Assembly: GCA_964555055.1 (NCBI GenBank)
Contig: CAZKQW010000014.1
Coordinates: forward strand, 1-52,838
Direction: 5' to 3'
DNA from: GCA-016699445 sp964555055
Lineage (GTDB): Bacteria; UBA10199; JACPAL01; GCA-016699445
Length of the DNA: 52,838 nucleotides
The notes beneath the pieces are model-generated. The model worked only from the letters and a program-made list of their open reading frames with translations, was not told the origin of the DNA and searched no databases. Shown piece after piece: positions 8,371-16,036 of this stretch. A program made the position numbers and the translations under genes. How positions within the stretch are numbered: the stretch's first letter is position 1; each line of letters opens with the position of its first letter.

Positions 8371-8970
8371 CTATTGGGATTTCAGGGATTGCGGGACGGG
8401 GATGATGCCTTTTTGGGTCAAGCGGTTCAAGGCGTGTTGGCTCCCCGTCTTGAGCCAATTCTCATAATGGCGTAGGGTGTCCTGCTCCTTGGTGAACTGG
8501 CACGATTCGCTCACCTCCGACAGGACGTCGGCATACGAACGGAAATGGTCGGCCAGATTCCCGAAAAGGGTCGCCACGTTCTTCGAGACGATCTGCGATA
8601 GGTCGGCGTAAGCGCTGCCTCCCATTTGGGTATAGTACGCGACGTCGACGAGTTGGCGGTTCAGGCTCGCCGGGAAATATCCGGAGATGAAAAGAGCGGC
8701 GTCGCCGAGCTGCTTGAGGAGGGTGAGTTTGGCTTCGTACTCCGCTTGCTGCGCTTTTAAATAGAGAATGGCCAAGGGTTGGTCGGTGAAGGATTCGGAG
8801 GACTTTTGGAAGAACTCGGGCATGAACATGTAGGATTGGAGGAGGTTGACGAGGTAGAACTCGATCTCTTCGGGGGCCTTGATCTTTTGGTGGCCGAGGG
8901 CGGTCTGGACCAATTCGCGGAAATACTCCGGCAGGCTCGGGGCGTTCACTTGTGACGCGGTGCTCTCCAT
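8371..8970 (-). CDS. conserved hypothetical protein, all-helical
   Basis: A 199-residue protein without signal peptide or membrane segment. It looks alpha-helical throughout, with a central LGDAALFISGYFP segment and a following TQMGGSAYADLSQIV. I recall similar unnamed proteins in other proteobacteria but cannot name a domain or role. It is co-directional with the thioesterase (58-nt gap upstream) and the lipoprotein-amgK-murU group (52-nt gap downstream), so it may belong to the same transcript. Confidence 0.65.
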   Translation of the reverse strand: MESTASQVNAPSLPEYFRELVQTALGHQKIKAPEEIEFYLVNLLQSYMFMPEFFQKSSESFTDQPLAILYLKAQQAEYEAKLTLLKQLGDAALFISGYFPASLNRQLVDVAYYTQMGGSAYADLSQIVSKNVATLFGNLADHFRSYADVLSEVSESCQFTKEQDTLRHYENWLKTGSQHALNRLTQKGIIPVPQSLKSQ

Positions 8971-9028
8971 AGGCTCTTTACTGATTATAACGGCGAAAAC
9001 AAGCTGGTGCTATAGGGAATAAGGGGAT

Positions 9029-9514
9029 TTAGGCCTGTTTCTTGAGCAGGATCCGCGCTTCGCGGCGCTTCTTGGCGGCCTCGAAACGGCGTTTTTCGTC
9101 CGCGGTTTCGGGTTGGACCGGGGGCACGAGGGTCGGGCGCTTGGTGTCGTCGAGGGCCACGAACGTGAGGTAGGCGCTGGCCGTATGGCAGCGCGTACCG
9201 GTCGCGGGATCCTCGGATTCGATTTTGACGCCGATCTCCATGGACGTGTTGTGGGTGAAGTTCACGGACGTTTTTAAAATGACGATGTCTCCGAGTTTGA
9301 TGGGATGGATGAAATTGAGGGCATCCATGCTGGCCGTGACCGCAACTTTATGACAATGACGCGTCGCGACGATCGCGGCCCCGATGTCGATCCATTCCAT
9401 CAGCCGCCCTCCAAAGATAGTGCCGAGAGCGTTCGTGTCCGGCGGTAAAACGAGATGGGTGAACTCAGCCGAGGAGACGGAGACGGGTTTGGGAGGCAAA
9501 TTTTCTGGAGTCAT
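9029..9514 (-). CDS. acyl-CoA thioesterase, hotdog fold (YciA/BFIT type)
   Basis: A 161-residue single hotdog-domain acyl-CoA hydrolase. The family motif is near the N-terminus: HLVLPPDTNALGTIFGGRLMEWIDIGAAIVA, where the conserved Asn-x-x-Gly and the catalytic Asp occur. A DALNFIHPIKLGDIV strand follows, and the C-terminal tail is basic (KKRREARILLKK). It should cleave medium or long acyl-CoAs in the cytosol. The start ATG at 9514 was chosen because homologues begin close to the hotdog domain; a much longer upstream reading frame lies antisense to the next gene and looks non-coding. It is divergent from the deoxyhypusine-synthase-like gene, sharing an 87-nt spacer. Confidence 0.85.
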   Translation of the reverse strand: MTPENLPPKPVSVSSAEFTHLVLPPDTNALGTIFGGRLMEWIDIGAAIVATRHCHKVAVTASMDALNFIHPIKLGDIVILKTSVNFTHNTSMEIGVKIESEDPATGTRCHTASAYLTFVALDDTKRPTLVPPVQPETADEKRRFEAAKKRREARILLKKQA

Positions 9515-9601
9515 TCCGAGTAGGGTAGAGAGTAAAGTTCCTGGTTGCAATGAATATCCTTTTTCCCTAAGAGCCCGGCACTTAAAAGGACGGCCGTTTT
9601 T

Positions 9602-10663
9602 ATGGACAAAAAAGAGCTTCTGAAGACCCCCATCGTTCACATCGATATTAAGCAGCATGACCTTTCTAAGTATGTGGAAAGTATGAAAGGTTTGGCGTTC
9701 CAAGCCCGGAATCTCGCCCGCGGGGCGGAGATCTTCGATAAGATGGTCCGGGATCCGCAGTCGGCCAATATCCTCTGCCTGGCCGGGTCTTTGATCAGCG
9801 CGGGGCTCAAGCAAGTCGTGATCGACCTCATTGAGAACAACATGATCGACGCCATCGTCTCGACGGGCGCCAATATCGTCGACCAGGATTTCTTCGAAGG
9901 TTTGGGCTTCAAGCATTACGTCGGGAACCCGACCTTGGACGACAATCAGCTCCGCGAGATGGCCATCGACCGCATCTACGACACCCTGATCGACGAGGAC
10001 GAGCTGCGGATTTGCGACAACGTCACCGGCGAGATCGCCGATTCGTTGGAGCCCCGCCCGTATTCCTCCCGCGAGTTCATCGAGGAGATGGGGCGTTATT
10101 TGGAGAAGAAGGGGAAGAATATCCCGTCGATCGTCCATGCCGCTTATAAAAAGGGCGTGCCTATTTTTTGCCCGGCGTTTTCCGATTGCAGCGCGGGTTT
10201 CGGCCTCGTGATGCACCAGACGAAAAATCCCGGCAAGCACATGAGCATCGATTCCGCGGCCGATTTCCGCGAGTTGACGGAGTTGAAGATCGCCGCCGGC
10301 GAATCGGGGCTCTTGATGATCGGCGGGGGCGTGCCCAAGAACTTCGCCCAGGACGTCGTCGTCGCCGCGGATCTTTTGGGCAAGGAAGTGCCCATGCACA
10401 AGTACGCCATCCAGATCACCGTCGCCGACGAGCGCGATGGGGCCCTCTCCGGGTCCACGCTCAAGGAAGCGAGCTCGTGGGGTAAGGTCGATACCGCGTA
10501 CGAACAAATGATCTACGCCGAGGCCACGTTGGCCTTCCCCTTGATCGTCAGCTACGCGTACCACCGCGGGGCCTGGAAGGACCGCCGTCCGCGCCAGTTC
10601 GCGAATCTTTTCCGTAAGGACACGATTCAGGCGCCCGCGCGCCAGACGGTCGCGGCGAAATAA
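9602..10663 (+). CDS. deoxyhypusine synthase-family protein
   Basis: A 353-residue NAD-dependent enzyme of the deoxyhypusine/homospermidine synthase family, which transfers the aminobutyl group of spermidine. In eukaryotes and archaea the acceptor is a lysine of eIF5A; bacterial homologues are thought to make homospermidine or related polyamines. Seen here: the NAD-site segments AGSLISAGL (61-69) and STGANIVDQD (87-96), GGGVPKN (241-247), and the active-site lysine in SSWGKV (Lys295), equivalent to Lys329 of human DHS. The start is at ATG 9602 with AAAGGA upstream. No eIF5A-like or other polyamine gene is nearby. Confidence 0.9.
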   Translation: MDKKELLKTPIVHIDIKQHDLSKYVESMKGLAFQARNLARGAEIFDKMVRDPQSANILCLAGSLISAGLKQVVIDLIENNMIDAIVSTGANIVDQDFFEGLGFKHYVGNPTLDDNQLREMAIDRIYDTLIDEDELRICDNVTGEIADSLEPRPYSSREFIEEMGRYLEKKGKNIPSIVHAAYKKGVPIFCPAFSDCSAGFGLVMHQTKNPGKHMSIDSAADFRELTELKIAAGESGLLMIGGGVPKNFAQDVVVAADLLGKEVPMHKYAIQITVADERDGALSGSTLKEASSWGKVDTAYEQMIYAEATLAFPLIVSYAYHRGAWKDRRPRQFANLFRKDTIQAPARQTVAAK

Positions 10664-10688
10664 TCCTTTACCCTGTCCGTTTCCCCTT

Positions 10689-12575
10689 ATGATCCGCATC
10701 CAAAACCTCGAAAAGTCCTATGGAGGCCAGGCCCTCTTCGACAAAGTCTCGTTTCAAATGACGGGCGGCGAACGCGTGGGCTTGGTCGGCCGCAATGGGC
10801 ACGGCAAATCGACGTTGTTCCGCCTCATCCTGAAGGAGGAGGATCCGGACGACGGCGTCATCGTCATGCCGCGCAATTACCGCGTCGGCCACTTAGCCCA
10901 GCACCTGAAATGGACGAAGCCGACTCTCTTGGAGGAGGCCTGCCTGGGACTCCCGCCGGGCGAGGAGGACTTCCATTACAAGGCCGAGATCATTCTCTTC
11001 GGTTTGGGTTTCGGTGCCGAGGATATGCAGAAGCCGCCGGAGTCGTTTTCGGGAGGATTCCAAATCCGCCTGAACCTCGCGAAGCTCCTGGTGAACGAAC
11101 CCAACCTCCTCCTCCTCGACGAACCCACCAACTACCTCGACATCGTCTCCATCCGCTGGCTGACGCGCTTCCTGAAGGAATGGCCCCATGAACTTATCTT
11201 GATATCGCACGACCGCGAGTTCATGGACGACGTCTGCACGCACACGGCGGCCATCCACCGCCAGAAGATCCGTAAGGTCGAGGGAGGCACGGAAAAGCTC
11301 TACGCCCAGATCGCGCAAGAAGAAGAGATTTACGAGAAGACGCGCCAGAGCGAGGACAAGCAGCGCAAGCAGATCGAGCAGTTCGTCAACCGCTTCCGCG
11401 CCCAGGCCACGAAGGCCGCGGCCGTCCAGTCTCGCATTAAGATGCTGGAGAAGATGGGGAAGAAGGATCAGCTCTCCGACATCCAGAGCCTGGATTTTAA
11501 ATTCCATTACCTGCCGATCCAGTCGAAATTCCTGGCCGACGTGAAGAACTTGTCTTTCGGTTACCAGGAAGGTCCGTCCCTCATCCAAAATTTGAGTTTC
11601 GCGATCCAGTCCAAGGACCGGATCGCCATCATCGGGAAAAACGGCAAAGGGAAGTCGACGCTGCTCAACCTCATCGCCGGCGAACTGAAGCCGAACCAAG
11701 GCGAAATCAACATCAACCCCGCCGTCCGCATGGGATATTTCGGCCAGACGAACATCAACCGCCTTGATCCCAAGCTCACGGTCGAGGAGGAGATCGACAG
11801 CGCCAACCACGAGCTGGGCCGCACGGCCGTCCGCACGATTTGCGGGATCATGATGTTCAGCGGGGATTCCGCGGAAAAGAAGATTTCGGTCCTTTCGGGA
11901 GGGGAAAAGAGCCGCGTCATGCTGGGCAAGATCGTCGCGATGCCCGCGAACCTCCTGCTGCTCGACGAACCGACGAACCACCTCGACATGCCGTCGATCG
12001 AAGCCCTGCTCGAGAGCATCCAGGAATTTGAAGGCACGGTCGTCCTGGTCACGCACAGCGAGATGATCCTGCGCGCCGTCGCGACGAAGCTGATCGTTTT
12101 CCAGCACGGAACCGTCGACATCTTCAACGGGACTTACGACGAGTTCCTGGAGAAGGTGGGTTGGGAGGAAGAGGGGGGCAAGCCTTCCCGGCAAATTTCA
12201 AAGACTAACGCCGCGGTCGCGGCCATTGCCGTCCCCGTTCCCATGACGCTGCCGGTGGCCGAGGCCAAGGAGCCGTTGAATAAGAAGGAGCGTGCGGAGC
12301 TTATCCAAGAACGCTCGAAGGTTTTGACGCCCTTGAAGAAGGAAATGGAGACGCTCGAGGCGAAAATCGTCGAGCTCGAGGCCGAACTAGCCCGATCGAA
12401 CGAAATGCTGGCCGACGCCTCGAAAAACAATGACGTCAGCGCTTTCGTGCATCTGTCTAAGACCACCAAGGACCATCAGAAGAAGATCGACGAGCTGTTC
12501 GCCCGTTTAGAAAAGGTGACCCGTGAGCACGACGAAAAGAGTCGAAAATACGGAGAACTTATCCTCCCTGGCTAG
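10689..12575 (+). CDS. ABC-F family ATP-binding protein (Uup-like, with C-terminal coiled coil)
   Basis: A 628-residue soluble twin ABC ATPase without membrane domains. Walker A motifs are GRNGHGKST (34-42) and GKNGKGKST (near 317-325). Signature motifs FSGGF and LSGGEK, and two LLLLDEPTN Walker B blocks, follow. The linker between the two domains is charged and helical, as in ABC-F proteins that act in the ribosomal E site. Residues from about 530 to the end form a Lys/Glu-rich coiled coil, as in Uup. Likely role: relief of stalled ribosomes or a structure-binding function. It follows the previous gene after 25 nt. A second ABC-F gene (ettA) lies at 16.0-17.7 kb on the other strand. Confidence 0.88.
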   Translation: MIRIQNLEKSYGGQALFDKVSFQMTGGERVGLVGRNGHGKSTLFRLILKEEDPDDGVIVMPRNYRVGHLAQHLKWTKPTLLEEACLGLPPGEEDFHYKAEIILFGLGFGAEDMQKPPESFSGGFQIRLNLAKLLVNEPNLLLLDEPTNYLDIVSIRWLTRFLKEWPHELILISHDREFMDDVCTHTAAIHRQKIRKVEGGTEKLYAQIAQEEEIYEKTRQSEDKQRKQIEQFVNRFRAQATKAAAVQSRIKMLEKMGKKDQLSDIQSLDFKFHYLPIQSKFLADVKNLSFGYQEGPSLIQNLSFAIQSKDRIAIIGKNGKGKSTLLNLIAGELKPNQGEININPAVRMGYFGQTNINRLDPKLTVEEEIDSANHELGRTAVRTICGIMMFSGDSAEKKISVLSGGEKSRVMLGKIVAMPANLLLLDEPTNHLDMPSIEALLESIQEFEGTVVLVTHSEMILRAVATKLIVFQHGTVDIFNGTYDEFLEKVGWEEEGGKPSRQISKTNAAVAAIAVPVPMTLPVAEAKEPLNKKERAELIQERSKVLTPLKKEMETLEAKIVELEAELARSNEMLADASKNNDVSAFVHLSKTTKDHQKKIDELFARLEKVTREHDEKSRKYGELILPG

Positions 12576-14019
12576 TGGGACCCGCGTCTAGGGTCCTCGG
12601 GTCAAAATCGGAATAGGGTTGGAACGAGAGGCCGAGCAGCGTTTCGATGGCCGCGTCGATCGCTTGAACGGCCGACCGGGATTTTTTCCCGTCTTTCAAC
12701 AAATGCATGCGTTTCCTGTTCAGCCAATCGAGCTGAAGGCGATAGGTCACGATGCCGATGCGGCGTTGCTCGAGTAGTTTCATGAGGGCCTCTTCCCCGC
12801 TTCCGGGCTTGATAACCGTGGAGTCCCCGTGCGCGAGTAGGGCGGTCAGTAGGCTTTTCAAAACGCCGGCTGCGGTTTCGTCCGGAGGCGAGGAAAAAAG
12901 GGAATCCATGACGATTTCTAGCCCGCATTTAAAATCGATACGCTCCCATCGTTGAACCCCATCGCCCGACCAGGCGATGCCGTTGTCCCTCTCGTCTTCC
13001 GCAGCCGTATGCTGTGAATGGGCCCAGAGGCTTCCTAAAGTGACCCCATTGGCGGCGGATCTTTCGATTTCAGCCATGACATCGGCGAACTTAAGATGAA
13101 CCGGAGCGGTGGAACTGGCTCCGACCCTAAGCTTTACGCCACTTCCTCTTTGCTTTGCCGTCGTTAATGCGCTGCTCATGTCTTGCTCCCCACTCATACC
13201 CAGGAGTTGATCGATGGCTTTGCCGATGGAGGAACGATCCGGCGCAACCGCCTGAAACTCCCAAAATGTCCTCAAGGCACGGGAGTCGTCCCGGCTCTTG
13301 GCGATGAGCCCGTTCCAATCTATGAGAGGCCCGATTTCTTGATAGAGATAAGGTGCTTTGATCATCTGCGCGCAGCCCAGGAGGGCATCCATGGCGGGAC
13401 GCGAAAGATAGCCTTGCCGAAGCAGTTTTTGGAGGAGTTTTAAAAAGGGAAGAGGGTTGCCGTCCTCGCATTCCCGATGCAGCGCTTCCGCCACCATTCT
13501 AGAGTTCTCAGGGGAGCAAATGGCCTCCAAGGCATCCGCGTCCAGTGGAACGACGGCGTCCGCGGAAGCTTCCACGGACAACGAGGCCTCAGGGGAAACC
13601 CGCGCGAGGGCGCCCAGGATCATGGCTAAGACGCATTCGCTCGATGGGTTCGGGTACCGATGAAAAAAGCCGAGGAGACAAATATCCGGACGGAAGGAGC
13701 TTTCTATGCGTGTGGCACTCCTGTGGAGATCGTCGGATGTGATGGATTGCAGGACCTTTCTTGCCGTTCCGGGAGAGCCTCCCGCCAAGCAGGCGACGGT
13801 GGCCAAGGCGATTTGGGCCGTAGCTCCATGGAGGGCGTCTCGGGTGAAATCGACCGTCTCTTCCCGATCCGAATACTCGGAAAATCCCGGCTCTCGAGTG
13901 AGAGCCGCTTCAAGGCGGCCTTGAGTCTCCGTTAAGAGCGTCGAAAGATGCCCAAGACCGGCGTCGGTTCGTACGAGCGTGAGCGTTTGGGCAATCGCGT
14001 CGGTGAGTGCTGTCGTCAT
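12559..14019 (-). CDS. hypothetical protein, unrecognised, coupled to the gene upstream
   Basis: A 486-residue protein that I do not recognise. It has no signal peptide or membrane segment and is rich in helices and in short Ala/Leu/Ser runs. Part of it (about 230-320) reads like helical-repeat material (LLQKLLRQGYLSRPAMDALLGCAQM). Start chosen at ATG 14019, with GGAGG about 10 nt upstream, one base after the stop of the preceding gene; the open frame extends further but into that gene. Its 3' end overlaps the convergent ABC-F gene by 17 nt. It is one of several long unrecognised proteins in this window. Confidence 0.6.
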   Translation of the reverse strand: MTTALTDAIAQTLTLVRTDAGLGHLSTLLTETQGRLEAALTREPGFSEYSDREETVDFTRDALHGATAQIALATVACLAGGSPGTARKVLQSITSDDLHRSATRIESSFRPDICLLGFFHRYPNPSSECVLAMILGALARVSPEASLSVEASADAVVPLDADALEAICSPENSRMVAEALHRECEDGNPLPFLKLLQKLLRQGYLSRPAMDALLGCAQMIKAPYLYQEIGPLIDWNGLIAKSRDDSRALRTFWEFQAVAPDRSSIGKAIDQLLGMSGEQDMSSALTTAKQRGSGVKLRVGASSTAPVHLKFADVMAEIERSAANGVTLGSLWAHSQHTAAEDERDNGIAWSGDGVQRWERIDFKCGLEIVMDSLFSSPPDETAAGVLKSLLTALLAHGDSTVIKPGSGEEALMKLLEQRRIGIVTYRLQLDWLNRKRMHLLKDGKKSRSAVQAIDAAIETLLGLSFQPYSDFDPRTLDAGPTSQGG

Positions 14020-14020
14020 T

Positions 14021-14779
14021 TTAAAATGGCCTCCGCATGGAAAAATCCCGTACTTCATTGAAATCGACCTGATCCACGAAAGGTTGAACATCCTGGGGGT
14101 CTGCAATGGCAAACTGCAAACCGCGGTGTTCAGGCGTTGCTCCTAAAAGTGCCAGAGAGGAAGCCCCTTTGGAGGCATCAGGCCGGGATACCCGCCAGTA
14201 TCCAGACCCAGTTTCCAAGTCCATTTTCGCTTCCGAGGCAATTCGACGGATCAGAGCTTCTTCTGTACCGTCCAGATAAGATGACGAGTAGATATATACA
14301 TCCGGAGAACGACTTCTCAGTAATTGCGAGAGATGGGGGGTATCTAGGAGGTGTTCTTGAGGTTGAAACTCTCCCGTGGGATGGAGAGCTTCATAAAGTA
14401 AAGCCAGCTCATTATTAGTGTGGACCGTTGTTTTTTCGAAGCCGGCAACGATGACTGAGACGTCGTCCGGACGCAGGGTAATGTCTTCGGTTTCCATGCA
14501 GGCTGCGATCCAAGCTGGCCAGTCCAAAGAACTTAGGGTTGCTGTACAGCTGACGTCATCGATCCAACGAAACCAATCCTGCCGAGCTGGCGATGGGGAG
14601 TCGGATATGAGTTTTTTTAATAAGGAGAGTCGGCCTACAAAGGGACTCACTATTCCGCAACCTATACGGGCTTGGACTTGGCCTATGTCTCGCATCATAT
14701 GTCGCTCTTTTCTGGTAGGCGAGCGATTATCGAGCCTTAAATATTGAAGGTTGCTAATTTTCTCTACATGTTCGGGCAA
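14021..14779 (-). CDS. hypothetical protein, unrecognised
   Basis: A 252-residue protein with no domain I can name. Its middle has WFRWIDDVSCTATLSSLDWPAWIAACMETEDITLRPDD-type text (quoted in part: DDVSCTATLSSLDWPAW), and it has a repeated Asp/Ser-rich character without a signal peptide. A TTG start at 14779, 11 nt after the slyD stop and behind AGGGAT, keeps it in the slyD operon; an ATG at 14698 (MMRDIGQVQARIGCG) is an alternative. It is followed after 1 nt by the 486-residue unknown gene, so the two products probably work together. The base composition is visibly richer in A+T than slyD. Confidence 0.55.
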   Translation of the reverse strand: MPEHVEKISNLQYLRLDNRSPTRKERHMMRDIGQVQARIGCGIVSPFVGRLSLLKKLISDSPSPARQDWFRWIDDVSCTATLSSLDWPAWIAACMETEDITLRPDDVSVIVAGFEKTTVHTNNELALLYEALHPTGEFQPQEHLLDTPHLSQLLRSRSPDVYIYSSSYLDGTEEALIRRIASEAKMDLETGSGYWRVSRPDASKGASSLALLGATPEHRGLQFAIADPQDVQPFVDQVDFNEVRDFSMRRPF

Positions 14780-14790
14780 AATCCCTGATA

Positions 14791-15267
14791 TCAGTGATGA
14801 TGTCCATCACCGCCGTGGGCGTGGCCGTGGGCCATTTCCTCGTCCGTCGCTTCGCGGATCTCGGCGATCTCCACGTCGAAGACGAGGTCGACGTTGGCCA
14901 GGGGGTGGTTGCCGTCGAGGATCACCTCTTGGTCGTTGGCGACCATGACCGTGAAGGGCCGGCCGTCGGGATCGCCGTCGATCTGGAATTGCTGGCCCAC
15001 CTGCACGTCCTTGATGGGGAATTGCGCCTTGGGCGTTTTAATGACCAGTTGTTCGTTGCGCACGCCGTAGGCTTCTTGGTGGGGCACTTTCACCGTCTTT
15101 TTATCCCCCTTCTTCAAAGGACCCAACTCCCTCTCGAGGCCAGGGATGATTTGGCCGGAACCTTCCATGTACATCAACGGCTCGCGTCCCGAAGACGAAT
15201 CGAGCCTCGTGCCTTGGAAGTCGGTGAGGGTGTAATGGAACGCGATGACGCGGGGTTTGGTGGACAT
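14791..15267 (-). CDS. slyD: FKBP-type peptidyl-prolyl cis-trans isomerase, SlyD-like
   Basis: A 158-residue prolyl isomerase and chaperone. The FKBP half carries FHYTLTDFQGTRLDSS and the catalytic-loop segment GSGQIIPGLERELGPLKKGDKK. The inserted IF chaperone domain follows (YGVRNEQLVIKTPKAQFP through NHPLANVDLVFDVEI). The C-terminus is a short metal-binding tail (HGHAHGGDGHHH), which in SlyD binds nickel. It acts in the cytosol on folding proteins and possibly in nickel delivery. AAAGGAAAACCC precedes the ATG. Two unknown genes follow it closely on the same strand. Confidence 0.92.
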   Translation of the reverse strand: MSTKPRVIAFHYTLTDFQGTRLDSSSGREPLMYMEGSGQIIPGLERELGPLKKGDKKTVKVPHQEAYGVRNEQLVIKTPKAQFPIKDVQVGQQFQIDGDPDGRPFTVMVANDQEVILDGNHPLANVDLVFDVEIAEIREATDEEMAHGHAHGGDGHHH

Positions 15268-15442
15268 GGGTTTTCCTTTTCTTTGGAGGCGTAGGCACCC
15301 GGAGCTTGATTGACAAGGTAAATCTCAATCCTGTCTCCAAACGGCGCCGAGTTTCAAAAACAGATGGTTCTGTCCGGAAATAAAACGTTTATCTCCTTGA
15401 AAGCGGCTTTGGGTTGGCTTTTAGTTTGCTGGAGTGAAGGGC

Positions 15443-16036
15443 ATGGCTCGTGAGTTGATCCCTAAATATGGGGGTTATCGTAAGCTGCGGAGTTTTCAGT
15501 GCGCGCAACAGGTGTATGACGGGACGATCGTGTTTTGTCGGCGGTTCGTGGATCGGTACTCGCGCACGAAGGATCAAATGATCCAAGCGGCAAGGAGTGG
15601 AGTCCAGAATATCGCGGAAGGCAGCATGGCCTCCGCGACCTCCAAGAAAACCGAAATCAAGCTCACCGGCGTGGCTCGCGCGAGTCTCGAAGAGCTCTTG
15701 CTGGACTATGAGGATTTTCTCCGGCAGCGGGCCTTGCCCATTTGGGACAAGGGGTCGCCGCAGGCTTTGGCTGTCCGACAGCGCTTTTTGTCGGACCGGT
15801 CGGACGAGGACCCGTCGGACTCGTCGGACGGGTCGGACAGGTCCAAGTCAGACGCGTCCGACCCCCATAAAATCGCGGCGGCTTCCCCGGAGGTGGCCGC
15901 AAACACTCTACTCTGCTTGATCCACCAGGCGAGCTATCTCCTGCGGAGACAGCTTGAGCACTTGGAGCAGCGCTTTTTGCGGGAAGGTGGTTTTACCGAG
16001 AAGCTTTACAAAGCCCGGTCGGGCCTCCGTGGCTAA
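15443..16036 (+). CDS. four-helix-bundle protein (S23/23S rRNA-intervening-sequence family, suffix domain)
   Basis: A 197-residue protein of the S23 four-helix-bundle family, whose members form a cone-shaped pentamer; no biochemical function is established. The N-terminus ELIPKYGGYRKLRSFQCAQ, the core AARSGVQNIAEGSMA and the C-terminal EVAANTLLCLIHQASYLLRRQ suffix are typical of the subgroup. Residues about 116-140 are a Ser-Asp-rich low-complexity linker encoded by repeated TCGGAC hexamers. ATG 15443 is preferred, with GGAG 8 nt upstream; a GTG at 15434 is possible. It is a single gene, and its 3' end overlaps the convergent ettA by 4 nt. Confidence 0.85.
   Translation: MARELIPKYGGYRKLRSFQCAQQVYDGTIVFCRRFVDRYSRTKDQMIQAARSGVQNIAEGSMASATSKKTEIKLTGVARASLEELLLDYEDFLRQRALPIWDKGSPQALAVRQRFLSDRSDEDPSDSSDGSDRSKSDASDPHKIAAASPEVAANTLLCLIHQASYLLRRQLEHLEQRFLREGGFTEKLYKARSGLRG
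15791..15862 (+). repeat. degenerate TCGGAC hexamer array inside the S23-family gene
   Basis: About seven copies of TCGGAC or TCCGAC-type hexamers, separated by 3 or so variable bases, give Ser-Asp-x peptide repeats. The spacing keeps the reading frame. From memory, S23-family genes in other bacteria often carry comparable Ser-Asp repeats at this same place between helices, so this is probably a family habit and not a random microsatellite. No other copies were seen in the window. Confidence 0.75.

Noticed and set aside
9029..10699. Very long minus-strand open frame (556 residues) spanning the thioesterase and the region antisense to the deoxyhypusine-synthase-like gene
   Set aside because: Only its last 161 residues look like a protein (thioesterase). 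The rest is antisense to a well-supported gene and has shadow-type composition rich in Arg, Asp, Gly and Leu.
10893..12194. 433-residue open frame antisense to the ABC-F gene
   Set aside because: It mirrors the codon pattern of the ABC-F gene, has no domain and no ribosome-binding site.
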